64,000 bases of DNA from contig NC_050101.1 of NCBI RefSeq assembly GCF_902167145.1, forward strand, positions 135,934,990-135,998,989, read 5' to 3'. Positions 34,355 through 45,802 of this stretch are shown here, in pieces (position 1 is the stretch's first letter; each line of letters begins with the position of its first letter). Both the position numbers and the translations under genes were made by a program. The notes under the pieces were generated by a model that made no database searches, was not told where the DNA came from, and was given only the letters and a program-made list of their open reading frames with translations. Source of the DNA: Zea mays (taxonomy: Eukaryota > Streptophyta > Magnoliopsida > Poales > Poaceae).

Positions 34355-37300
34355 ATGGCCAGAGTGCGCTCTACCGCTAGAGTTGAGCGTGAGGGAGGCG
34401 AAGCCGAAGGAGCGGAGACTGTTCCTATCTCCGAAGCAATGCGATGATCCGAACTGGTGACCTCGGAAGGAATCCCCACTGCTGAGACAGAACAGACTGA
34501 TGCCGATACAGAACAAGTTGCTGCCGAAGTGGAGGAAGGAGATATTGAGGAAGCTGATTCCGATGATGATTACCATATCGCCGTACCGAGCAAGCCCAGT
34601 CATTTGGACTTCGGAAAGTCGACTATCTCCAAGGCTGATTTCTCCAAAATGGTGAAGTCGGGCTATTTCAGTGAAAATGAGAAGAAGCTGCTTCGCTTCG
34701 GGGGGAGGAAACTACCCCGAAGCCAGAAAAGGATGAAATAGTTATTTTCAAGAGTTTTTTGAAAGCTGGGTTGAGATTTCCTTTGAATAGAATGATTTCT
34801 GATGTGCTGCAAAAGTTTGGGATCTATTTTCATCAGCTGACTCCTAACGTCATTGTCAGGCTTACCGTTTATATCTGGGCTCTCCGAAGCCAGGCGGTGG
34901 AGCTGTTTGCCGACAGCTTCTGTCGAGTTCATGAGCTGCATTACCAGACTAAGGCCAGAAAAGATGGATTGCATGAAAATTTTGGTTGCTATAATTTTGC
35001 CTATCGAAAAACCACAAAGTTTCCTGTGATCAGCTACCGAAGCAAATGGCCGGCAGGCTAGAAGTCAGAATGGTTTTATGTCAAAGTTGATGAAGACAAA
35101 GAGAAGCTGGTTCAGAGCCCTCTTGAACTGATCTTCGGAGAAACAAGACCCCGATGCAAAATGGCAGTAGAAGGTCCAACTTGGGCTGCACTGGGTGAGT
35201 TCAAAATTATTGCAGAACATATTGGCACTAGAGATTTAGTGCAAGAATTTCTGGCCTTCAGGGTATTTCCAACTATGAAAGAGTGGACTATGCCGAAGCT
35301 TAAAGGGGAGAAGAAAGAGGGGGAACTCGTTCGACTGCCCTATTATTATAAGTTTAAGAAATATTTTAAAGCACCCTGCCAAGAATGGCTCGATACAATT
35401 GAAATAATGAGTAATGAAATTCTTGGAAATTACTCCAAAAAAGAGGACCAACTGATGACAGCAGCCTTCGGCACTCGGCCGAAGCGAAGGCTGAACAGGG
35501 TGCTTGATGCTATAGGATTTGAATATGCTGATTATGGTCGACTGGGCGGAGATGCCGGAGGCCCAAAGCGAAAAAGAATTGCCAGCGCTACTGATGAAGA
35601 AGTCGCCAAGGTGGCCAAAAAGAAAAAGAAAGATTCTGAAAAACATAGCCCTGAAGAGTTAAACCCTGAGCCGAAGGTGGCCACTACAAGAAAGAGAAAA
35701 AGTGCATCTCCAGAGCCGGAAACGCTGGTTCGAGAAGAAGATACTCCTGCTACTCCTTCTGCTGTTGAAGTAGAAGAGATTATGAAGGTAATGACTGAAC
35801 CCTTGCCTATCAGGCTAAGTCCGCTGGCGCAGGAACTGACAAAGCTTTTTTAGAAGGACAAGGCAGCTTCGGCAGACGAAGGTCCTGCACTGCCGAAAAA
35901 ACGAAGGATTATTCAAATAGCAGATGTAATTCATGGGACACCGTCTCCAACACCGGCATCAAAAATTGCCATTGATCAAACTGCCGAAACTGCCGAAGCT
36001 AAAGGTGCTGCAGCCGAAGCCACCAGAACGGAAATTTTCGAAGCCGATACTGGCGCAGCCGAAGCTGCCGAGGCTGAAATCGGGGCCACAGAAGATCCAA
36101 ACCTAGAAGAGACACTTGAAGTTATTGATAACATACTCCTAAAAATGACTGAGGAGGAATCTGTTGTGGCTGCGGCAAGCACAGCTACTGAAAAGGGGAA
36201 AAACAAGCTGAGGACATTTTGGAGGAAGAAGATTTTGAATTTCAAGATTTACTTGGGCAAGGACTGACAGACGCTGAAAAAGCAGAGCTTAAAAGATGTG
36301 CTATAGCCTGCGGATATAAGCCAGGGGCTACACTGTTCGGCGGTGTTAACGAAGGAAAATTGAGGTGCCTTCGAAACCGCAGCGAAGCTAAAATTGTTAG
36401 AACTCTCTGCAAAAACATTGGCTTGCCGAAGCTAGAAGCAGACCTGTGTCGTTATCAACGACACCATATCGCCGGAAGCTTGCTTTATGCTAACTTCAAG
36501 GTAACAAATATTTTTGTTATTTTATTACTATTATTATTATCTTTTAGGTCATGTTTTAACGAGGATCGCTTCGACAGAGCATATTATTAAGCAAGGTTCT
36601 AAAAATGCAACAAGATCTGGAAGAAGAGAAAAACAAAGCCGTCATTCAAGATTTGGCTGAAAAAGTTGAAAATTACGAAACTAATCTGAAAAAGAAAGAC
36701 TTTACAATCCAAGACCTTGAAATCATGGTCAAAGAGCACGAAGGTGCATTAGAAAAGAAAGATTTTGTTATTCAGACCATGGAGGGTTCTTTGGCTGAAG
36801 TCCAAACTGAGAATAACAAGTTAAAGAATGAATTGCTGCGACAATCAGAAAAATTCGAGCAAGAAAAGAAATATCTTGAGGCAAGCCTCAAAACTGAAGT
36901 GGATAAAAATTTAAATTTGCAGAAATCTTTTAAAGAACTTCAGGAGAAATGCTTAAGCTTCGGCAGCCGATGCGTGCAGCGGCTGAAGGATGTGTTTCAC
37001 TCTGTTGGAGCTAGCTCTGCGAAATTTACACCTTCAGCTAAAAATCTGCCCAGAACATTAGAATATATTGAAGGTGAAGTTGATGCCCTTGACGAAGTTA
37101 TTGGTGGGCACACCGACTTCTGCGCCCTGGTAGCTTCTTGGGGCACAGCTACTGCTTTTTTGAAAGCTGGCTGCACGCATGGAAACATTGTGAACAGACC
37201 AAACTTCAGCCTGTCAGCATCAGATCTGATAGATATCCCAAGCCTAGCCCGAAGCATTGGAAATAGATTCATGACCCAGATCTGGGTAAGTGGCGGGCGA

Positions 37301-37439
37301 AAAATGGCAGGTGACGAAGCTCGAAGCCATCTTAAGCCGGTAAGAAACTTATGTTTGTTACTTTTACCTTCTCTTTTGAAATTTGCACCTTTCTTATTCT
37401 GCTGTTTGGTATACACAGGATGCCAAAGCTGAAGAATGA
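34355..37439 (+). pseudogene. Antisense additional gene of element C (putative gypsy-type transposon protein), degenerate
   Basis: Oriented opposite to C's pol. Probable exons 34355-36500, 36547-37339 and 37419-37439, with GT-AG introns of 46 and 79 bp in phase 0. The first exon carries a globular region (about 34745-35850) with FLKAGLRFPL, FHQLTPN and SEWFYVKVD, resembling the Pfam family described as putative gypsy type transposon (PF04195), followed by Lys-rich and Glu/Ala-rich tails. The second exon encodes a long coiled coil (36605-36960) and a conserved-looking C-terminus. Damage: in-frame TGA at 34445, one-base loss in a G run near 34702, TAG at 35059, TAG at 35851, a frameshift near 36195 and TAA at 36559. 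A comparable antisense ORF (gene 23) is known in the maize Grande element. Function is unknown. Confidence 0.7.
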
Positions 37440-37956
37440 CGAAGCTGAAGTTTGACGAAGCCGAAGATGAAACCTAGGCTGAAGCTTAAAGTTGCTTAGA
37501 ATATGCTTTCCTGCAAAAATTCTGGAGAAACTCTTGTAATATAGCTATGGAACAACTCATGTAAATTTGTACATACCTTGTAATATATTCTGTCTCCCTT
37601 ATCCGCATACAGTTTGCTTTGCTGTGGACGAAACTTCTCTTTTGAGCCGAAGGCGAAAAACACCTTCCCTTCTTTTCGTACACAACGAAGCATAAAAAAA
37701 ATTTTCCTTCGAAGTTTTTCCTCATTTCTGAAGCACTTGTCTTCTTTGTGTAGCATGATGATGATTCTATATATGTCTAAATGAATGTTTATGAATGCAA
37801 ATGACATGATGACATGTACTGTGCAAATGAATATTGGGACACATGTTCAAAAACCATAAGCACAGCCCTTCATCCCCTCAAGAATGATACAAATCTTTTT
37901 GCTGTTTACTTTTCGGCTTCACCGTTTACTTTTCGGTGTATCAGCGTTGACTTTTC

Positions 37957-38095
37957 GCTGTAAGCCTCCCTTGGGAGCTTCTTCGCCTTTTACTTTCAGC
38001 GGAATCAGCGTTTATTTTTCGCTGTAAGCCTCCCTTAGGAGCTTCTTCGCCTTTTACTTTCAGCGGAATCAGCGTTTATTTTTCGCTGTAGGCTC
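37957..38095. repeat. 64-bp tandem repeat between convergent genes of element C
   Basis: Unit starting GCTGTAAGCCTCCCTT repeats at 37957, 38021 and (partial) 38085, period 64 bp, nearly identical. Similar but shorter words (TTTACTTTTCGGC) precede it from about 37908. It lies between the 3' end of the antisense gene and the 3' end of pol. Confidence 0.8.
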
Positions 38096-38298
38096 TGCAT
38101 TCCCTTAGGAACGACTTTTGAGCTTCTCCCTATTTCCTTTTCTTTTTTCCTTTGTGTTTACATTTACATTTTTGGGGGATGTCATTCTCATAGAATTGAA
38201 ATAAGGAAAATTACATGTTGTGGCCCCATTAAAAACATTTCTCCCCCTTTGGAAAGGAAAAGGGTGCCACAAAAAAGAATATAAAAAATTACATCAAA

Positions 38299-40548
38299 CT
38301 AAACATAATATCGTCGAAGCTCATCCGCATTCCACGATCTAGGAATGTCGTTGCCGTCCATATCCTTCAATCTGTAGGAACCGGGTCTTGACGAAGATAC
38401 TACTAAAAAGGGGCCTTCCCACTTCAGCTGTAGTTTGCCTACTGTCTCAGGATTGGCTACTCTTCGAAGTACCAAGTGTCCTGGTTCAATGTTCTTCAGC
38501 TTAACTTTTCTGTCACGCCATTTTATTGTTTCAGCTTGATATTTATTGATGTTTTCCACAGCTTGAAGTCTGATCCCTTCAATAGCATCTTTTTCTACAG
38601 AGCAATCAGCTTCGTTTTCGCCTTCTGCCGAAGCTACTGTCCTTATTGATCCTGTTTTGGCCTCTTCTGGGGTTATTGCTTCGTCACCGAACAATAGTTT
38701 AAAGGGTGTAAAGCCTGTTGATCTTGACATGGTTGTGTTATGACTCCACACCACTTTGATTAACTCGTCTGGCCACTTTCCCCTGGGCTGATTGAAGATT
38801 GACTTCATTATTCCTGTCATTATGATCCCATTGGCTCTTTCGATAAGTCCATTTGACTTTGGGTGTCGGACTGATGCAAAATGGATCTTCATGCCGATTT
38901 GATCACAAAATTCTCTGAAGGCTTCAGAATCAAACTGTGTCCCATTATCAACAGTAATAGCCTTCGGCACTCCGAAGCGACAAACAATGTTTTGCCAGAA
39001 AAACTTTTGAATAGTAAATGAAGTTATTGTGGCTAAGGGCTTTGCCTCAATCCATTTGGAAAAATATTCCACTGCCACCACCACATATCTTAAGTTCCCC
39101 TGTGCTGGTGGTAATGGGCCTAGCAAATCAAGACCCCACCTTTGCAACGGCCAAGTGGGTTGTATTAATTGAGTTAAAGACGAAGGTTGTTTTTGATCCC
39201 TTGCACATTTCTGACAACCTTCGCACTTTTATACTAAATCCGCTGCATCCGAAGCTGCCTTTGGCCAATAAAATCCTTGGCGAAAAACTTTCCCGAGCAA
39301 GGGCCTAGATCCAATGTGAGATCCACACAGACCTGCATGTATGTCCTTCATTAATTCTATACCTTCGGATCTGGATAAACACTTGAGCAATGGGGAACAG
39401 ACCCCACGCTTGTATAACTCCCCTTCTATTATGACATATGGTCGAGCTCTTGCTTCTATTCTCCTGTTATAAGCTTCGTCGTCTGAAAGAAAATTACCCT
39501 GAAGAAAAGAGATGATCTCAGTTCTCCAATCTTCACTATAAACAGGGGATATGTTAAGGATTGCTCTTTCAAGAAGCTCGACCGAAGGTGCTTTTATTGT
39601 TTCAAAAAATACTTCCGAAGGTATAGGCAGCCCCTGGGCTGCTGACTTGGCCAATAGATCAGCGTATTCATTTTCTCCACGAGGAATATTTTTGACAGAG
39701 AAACCTTCGAAGGAAGCCTCAATCCTTTGGACTGTATCTAGATACTTTTCAAGCTTCGGGTCTCTTGCTTTGTAGCTCTTGTCAATATGACCAGAGATAA
39801 CTTGAGAATCAGTTTTAAGAATGGCCCTTCTGATTTCCATTGCCTTTAATTTCCGAAGACCCAAAAGCAGAGCTTCATACTCAGTGATGTTATTTGTGCA
39901 ACTAAAATCAAGTCTTGCCGCATAACAAGTTTTAACTTTGTAAGGTGAAACCAACACAACAGCCGCTCCTGCTCCGAAGGTTCCCCAAGACCCATCGCAA
40001 AACACTGTCCATGCTTCGGCATCTTTATTTGTTTCTTCCTCCTGAGCCCCTGGCGTCCAGTCAGCAATGAAGTCTGCTAACGCCTGGGACTGAATCGAAG
40101 ATCTATGAACATAATCAATACAAAATTCATTGAGCTCTGCAGCCCATTTTCCAATCCTTCCAGTAGCTTCTCGGTTTCTCATAATATCCTTCAGAGGTTG
40201 TGAAGAAGGAACAATTATGTTGTAAGCTTGAAAATAGTGCCGAAGCTTCCTGGAGGCCATCAAGACAGCATACAGTACCTTCTCCAATTCTGTATAATTT
40301 TTCTTTGATAAACTAAGAACCTCGGATACAAAATATATTGGGGCCTGCCTTTTAACTTGGCCTTCAAGCTTCTCCTGAACAAGTGCTGCACTTACCGCTG
40401 AGTGCGAAGCTGCCACATATAATAACAAAGGAGCCCCTGGCGTAGGTGGAGTTAATGTTGTTAGATCTATCAAATACTGCTTCAGCTCTTCGAAGGCCTT
40501 CTGCTGGATTGGTCCCCATTGAAAGACTTCGGTTGACTTTAGCACTTC
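38299..40548 (-). pseudogene. Element C pol, downstream part: RNase H domains and integrase
   Basis: Continues the frame cut by Sirevirus B at the sequence NLPFFEV / LKSTE. First an RNase H in connection position whose catalytic acid is lost (YVAASHSAVSAALV), then a second RNase H with intact-looking acids (VFCDGSWGTFGAGAAVV, ITEYEALLLGL, LKTDSQVI); a dual RNase H is characteristic of the Tat lineage. Integrase follows: zinc region (HIG.. KCEGCQKC) and core (GLDLLGPLP, TVDNGTQF, KSNGLIERANG). An in-frame TAA at 39229 separates the zinc region from the core. The C-terminal end is ELRRYYV. Confidence 0.88.
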
Positions 40549-41790
40549 TGAGAGCACCTAGAGGGGGGTGAATAGGTGATCCTGTGAAAACTTAAACTTA
40601 TAGCCACAAAAACTTGTTAAGTGTTAGCACAATAATTGCCAAGTGGCTAGAGAGGAGTCTCAACAAAACACACTACCACAAGAGATCAAACGCAGAGATG
40701 ACACAGTGGTTTATCCCGTGGTTCGGCCAAGACCAACGCTTGCCTACTCCACGTTGTGGCGTCCCAACAGACGAGGGTTGCAATCAACCCCTCTCAAGCG
40801 GTCCAAAGACCAACTTGAATACCACGGTGTTTTGCTTTGTCTTTCAATATCCCGTTTGCGAGGAATCTCCACAACTTGGAGCCTCTCGCCCTTACACTTA
40901 AGATTCACAAAGAAATACGGAGTAAGGGAGAACTAGCAACGCACACAAGACTCAAAATCAGAGCAACAGCACGCACACAAGTCGCAACAAGAGCTCGCAA
41001 CACAACTCAATGAGTTCACAACTCAACAAGAGCTCTAGATGCTATCACAATGAACCAAATGCGTGGAATCGATGTCTTGGTGCTTAGGAATGTTGTAGGA
41101 ATGCTTGATGTTCTCCTCCATGCGCCTAGGGGTCCCTTTTATAGCCCCAAGGCAGCTAGGAGCCGTTGAGAACAAATCCAGAAGGCCATCCTTGCCTTCT
41201 GTCGTCGGGCGCACCGGACAGTCCGGTGCACACCGGACACTGTCCGGTGCCCGATTTCCTTCCTTAAACAGCGCAGTCGACCGTTGGAGATCTGGGAGCC
41301 GTTGGCGCACCGGACAGTCCGGTGCCCCCTTCCGACCGTTGGCTCGGCCACGTGTCCCGCGCAGATCGCGCGGCCGACCGTTGGCTCACCGGACAGTCCG
41401 GTGCACACTGGACAGTCCGGTGAATTTTAGCCGTACGTCGCCAGTCAACTCCCGAGAGCGGCCGGTTCGCCCGAGGCAGCCTGGCGCACCGAACACTGTC
41501 CGGTGCACCACCGGACACTGTCCGGTGCACCACCGGACAGTCCGGTGCCCCAGACCGAAACAGCCTCTTGGCTGTACACAGCCAACTCTCCTCTTTTCTT
41601 CTTCTTCCTGTTTCTGATACTTAGACAAGTATATTAGTACACAAAACCAATGTACTAAGACTTAGAAACATACCTTTGCTCTTGATTTGCACTTTGTTCA
41701 TCCATGGGCATTGATTCACATTTAAGCACTTATGTTGACACTCAATCACCAAAATACTTAGAAATGGCCCAAGGGCACATTTCCCTTTCA
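40549..41790 (-). repeat. 3' LTR of element B
   Basis: TGAGAGCACCTAG..TTTCCCTTTCA on the plus strand. Palindromes CACCGGAC..GTCCGGTG at about 41212-41260, 41308-41324, 41388-41428 and 41484-41548; the last cluster has one extra 22-bp unit relative to the other LTR. Confidence 0.94.
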
Positions 41791-42470
41791 ATCTCCCCCT
41801 TTTTGGTGATTTATGCCAACACAACATAAAGCAACTAGAACAAGTGCAATATCACTTCAAATAAAAACTCAAATTTATTTTGATTCAATTTGGCATATAT
41901 GGATCATCCTTTGCCCCCACTTGGTTTGTTTTTGCAAATCAACCACAAAATCCTATCTCTAAGTCAAATCCACTTGTAGAGACATAAAGAGAGGTTTTCC
42001 AAAGAAAATTGATTCAAGATTCCAAAAACTCCCCCTATTTCCCATAATCAACACTTCTCCCCACAAGAGGCCAACTTTTGACAAAAGAGACAATGCAAGA
42101 GTTTTGACAAACCAAAAGCTCTATCCTACTATTTTCAAAGTTTCTTTCAAAGTTTCTCAAGTGGTAGCTGATCCATTTATTGCTTTGGCCTTTTTTTTCT
42201 CCCCCTTTGGCATCAAGCACCAAAACGGGATCAATCTTGGCCCTATAACCCCATTGCCTCACCAAAGTCTTCAATTAAGATCAAATGGCAATAAGAGTTC
42301 ATGAGATGAACTTGGAATAAGTTACCCTCTCATCGGAGTGCAGTGGAAGTCTTTCATGGTCCAAGTCCACCTTTTCCCTTTCAATCCTCCTTCGAGACTA
42401 AATCATCAACTCAAGCACATGGTTAGTCTCAAAGGGTCAAGTTGTAACACATCTCCCCCTACACATGTGC
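41791..42470 (-). other. Polypurine tracts of element B
   Basis: CTCCCCC runs on the plus strand (purine on the minus strand) at about 41792 (next to the LTR), 42030, 42199 and 42453. The region 41791-42588 holds no supported gene. Confidence 0.75.
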
Positions 42471-42588
42471 ATCACTTTGCAACGGACTTGTGAGGTCCAG
42501 GGAGTGTTTGTACAACTTGAGCACCATAATAAGCATCAAAATGCAGAAAGGAACATGATCAAAAGCATAAATACAAGTATGCTACAAT

Positions 42589-45500
42589 TCAATCCAAGTT
42601 CCGCGAATCTAAGACATTTAGCTCACTACGCAACCTGCAAAAGGTCTTCTCATCTAGAGGCTTGGTAAAGATATCGGCTAGCTGGTTCTCGGTGCTAACA
42701 TGAAACACTTCGATATCTCCCTTTTGCTGGTGGTCTCTCAAAAAGTGATGCCGGATGTCTATGTGCTTTGTGCGGCTGTGCTCAACAGGATTTTCCGCCA
42801 TGCGGATAGCACTCTCATTATCACATAGGAGTGGGACTTTGCTCAGATTGTAGCCAAAGTCCCGGAGGGTTTGTCTCATCCAAAGTAGTTGCGCGCAACA
42901 CTGTCCTGCGGCAACGTACTCGGCCTCAGCGGTGGATAGGGCAACGGAAGTTTGTTTCTTAGAGTTCCATGACACCAGGGACCTTCCTAAGAATTGGCAC
43001 GTCCCCGATGTACTCTTCCTATCGACCTTACATCCAGCATAGTCGGAGTCTGAGTATCCAACCAAGTCAAAGGTAGACCCCTTTGGATACCAAAGCCCGA
43101 AGCAAGGCGTAGCAACCAAATATCTAAGAATTCGCTTCACCGCCACTAAGTGACACTCCTTAGGATCGGATTGAAATCTAGCACACATGCATACGCTAAG
43201 CATAATATCCGGTCTACTAGCACATAAGTAAAGCAAAGAACCTATCATTGACTGGTATGCTTTTTGATCAACGGACTTACCTCCTTTGTTGAGGTCGGTG
43301 TGTCCGTCGGTCCCCATCGGAGTCTTTGCGGGCTTGGCGTCCTTCATCCCAAACCGCTTCAGCAAGTCTTGCGTGTACTTTGTTTGGGAGATGAAGGTGT
43401 CGTCCTTGAGTTGCTTCACTTGAAACCCAAGGAAGTAGTTCAACTCGCCCATCATCGACATCTCGAATTTCTGCGTCATCACCCTGCTAAACTCTTCACA
43501 AGACTTTTGGTTAGTAGAACCAAATATTATGTCATCGACATAAATTTGGCACACAAACAAATCACCATCACATGTCTTAGTGAACAGAGTTGGATCGGCT
43601 TTCCCAACCTTGAAAGCATTAGCAAGTAAAAAGTCTCTAAGGCATTCATACCATGCTCTTGGGGCTTGCTTAAGTCCATAGAGCGCCTTAGAGAGCTTAC
43701 ACACGTGGTCGGGGTACCGTTCATCCTCGAAGCTCGGGGGTTGCTCCACGTACACCTCCTCCTTGATTGGCCCGTTGAGGAAAGCGCTCTTCACATCCAT
43801 TTGGAACAACCTAAAAGAATGGTGAGCGGCATATGCTAGCAAGATACGAATTGATTCTAGCCTAGCCACAGGAGCAAACGTCTCCTCAAAGTCCAAACCT
43901 GCGACTTGGGCATAACCTTTTGCCACAAGTCGAGCCTTGTTCCTCGTCACCACCCCGTGCTCGTCCTGTTTGTTGCGGAACACCCACTTGGTTCCCACAA
44001 CATTTTGCTTGGGATGAGGCACCAGTGTCCAAACTTCATTGCGCTTGAAGTTGTTGAGTTCCTCCTGCATGGCCAATACCCAATCCAGATCTAGCAAGGC
44101 CTCCTCTACCCTGAAAGGCTCAATAGAAGAGACAAAAGAGTAATGCTCACAAAAATTAACTAATCGAGATCGAGTAGTTACTCCCTTGCTAATGTCACCC
44201 AAAATTTGGTCGACGGGATGATCCCTTTGAATCACCGCTCGAACTTGGGTTGGAGGTGCCGGTTGCGCTTCTTCCTCCATTACTTGATCATCTTGTGCTC
44301 CCCCTTGATCACTCGCCTCCTTTTGATGAACCTGTTCATCGTCTTGAGTTGGAGGATGCACCGTTGTTGAGGAAGAAGGTTGATCTCGTTCATCTTGTTC
44401 CTGTGGCCGCACTACTCCAATCGCCATGGTTCGTATAGCGGCCGTCGGAACATCTTCTTCATCTACATCATCACAATCAACAACTTGCTCTCTTGGAGAG
44501 CCATTAGTCTCATCAAATACAACGTCGCTAGAGACTTCAACCAAACCCGATGATTTGTTGAAGACTCTATATGCCTTTGTATTTGAGTCATAACCTAACA
44601 AAAACCCTTCTACAGCTTTGGGAGCAAATTTAGAATTTCTACCCTTCTTCACTAGAATGTAGCACTTGCTCCCAAATACACGAAAGTAAGATACATTGGG
44701 TTTGTTACTGGTTAGTAGCTCATATGAAGTCTTCTTGAGGAGGCGATGAAGGTAGACCCTGTTGATGGCGTGGCAAGCCGTGTTCACGGCTTCCGACCAG
44801 AAACACTCGGGGGTCTTGAATTCTCCAAGCATCGTCCTCGCCATATCGATTAGCGTCCTGTTCTTCCTCTCTACTACACCATTTTGCTGTGGTGTGTAGG
44901 GAGCGGAGAACTCGTGCTTGATCCCTTCCTCCTCAAGGAACTCCTCCACTTGAAGATTCTTGAACTCGGACCCGTTGTCGCTCCTTATCTTCTTCACCTT
45001 GAGCCCAAACTCATTTTGAGCTCTCCTTAGGAAGCGCTTGAGGGTCCCTTGGGTTTCAGACTTATCCTGCAAAAAGAACACCCAAGTGAAGCGGGAAAAG
45101 TCATCAACAATAACTAGACCATACTTACTTCCCCCTATGCTTAGATAGGCGACGGGTCCGAAGAGGTCCATATGCAGCATCTCCAGGGGTCTTGAAGTGG
45201 TCATCACATTCTTGCTGTGATGCGCTCCTCCCACCTGTTTACCTGCTTGACAAGCTACACAAGGTCTATCTTTTTCGAATTGTACGTTAGTCAAACCTAT
45301 CACGTGTTCTCCCTTTAGAAGCTTGTGAAGGTTCTTCATCCCCACATGTGCTAAGCGGCGATGCCACAGCCAGCCCATGCTAGTCTTAGCAATTAAGCAT
45401 GCATCTAGACCGGCCTCCTCTTTTGCAAAATCAACTAAATAAAGTTTGTCGTCTAATACACCCTTAAATGCTAGTGAACCATCACTTCTTCTAAAGACAG

Positions 45501-45789
45501 ACACATCTACATTTGTAAATAGACAGTTATACCCCATGTTGCATAATTGACTAACAGATAGCAAATTATATCCAAGAGACTCTACTAAAAACACATTAGA
45601 GATAGAGTGCTCATTAGAAATTGCAATTTTACCTAACCCTTTTACCTTGCCTTGATTCCCATCACCGAATATAATTGAATCTTGGGAATCTTTATTCTTG
45701 ACGTAGGAGGTGAACATCTTCTTCTCCCCCGTCATATGGTTTGTGCATCCGCTATCAATAATCCAGCTTGAACCCCCGGATGCATAAAC
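42589..45789 (-). CDS. Pol of Sirevirus B
   Basis: 1066 residues read from GTT at 45789. Protease [11 protein letters not shown]; integrase HHCC ([13 protein letters not shown] .. CVACQAGK) and core ([25 protein letters not shown]); RT with [11 protein letters not shown] and YVDDIIFG; RNase H with [17 protein letters not shown] and DNESAI. About 80% similar to the pol of element A by inspection. No stop or frameshift was seen, so enzymatic activity is plausible. The frame is offset by one base from gag, and the junction has the same 13-nt spacing as in A. Confidence 0.93.
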   Translation of the reverse strand, partial: VYASGGSSWIIDSGCTNHMTGEKKMFTSYVKNKDSQDSIIFGDGNQGKVKGLGKIAISNEHSISNVFLVESLGYNLLSVSQLCNMGYNCLFTNVDVSVFRRSDGSLAFKGVLDDKLYLVDFAKEEAGLDACLIAKTSMGWLWHRRLAHVGMKNLHKLLKGEHVIGLTNVQFEKDRPCVACQAGKQVGGAHHSKNVMTTSRPLEMLHMDLFGPVAYLSIGGSKYGLVIVDDFSRFTWVFFLQDKSETQGTLKRFLRRAQNEFGLKVKKIRSDNGSEFKNLQVEEFLEEEGIKHEFSAPYTPQQNGVVERKNRTLIDMARTMLGEFKTPECFWSEAVNTACHAINRVYLHRLLKKTSYELLTSNKPNVSYFRVFGSKCYILVKKGRNSKFAPKAVEGFLLGYDSNTKAYRVFNKSSGLVEVSSDVVFDETNGSPREQVVDCDDVDEEDVPTAAIRTMAIGVVRPQEQDERDQPSSSTTVHPPTQDDEQVHQKEASDQGGAQDDQVMEEEAQPAPPTQVRAVIQRDHPVDQILGDISKGVTTRSRLVNFCEHYSFVSSIEPFRVEEALLDLDWVLAMQEELNNFKRNEVWTLVPHPKQNVVGTKWVFRNKQDEHGVVTRNKARLVAKGYAQVAGLDFEETFAPVARLESIRILLAYAAHHSFRLFQMDVKSAFLNGPIKEEVYVEQPPSFEDERYPDHVCKLSKALYGLKQAPRAWYECLRDFLLANAFKVGKADPTLFTKTCDGDLFVCQIYVDDIIFGSTNQKSCEEFSRVMTQKFEMSMMGELNYFLGFQVKQLKDDTFISQTKYTQDLLKRFGMKDAKPAKTPMGTDGHTDLNKGGKSVDQKAYQSMIGSLLYLCASRPDIMLSVCMCARFQSDPKECHLVAVKRILRYLVATPCFGLWYPKGSTFDLVGYSDSDYAGCKVDRKSTSGTCQFLGRSLVSWNSKKQTSVALSTAEAEYVAAGQCCAQLLWMRQTLRDFGYNLSKVPLLCDNESAIRMAENPVEHSRTKHIDIRHHFLRDHQQKGDIEVFHVSTENQLADIFTKPLDEKTFCRLRSELNVLDSRNLD

Positions 45790-45802
45790 CTGCAAGGTAA
45801 AT

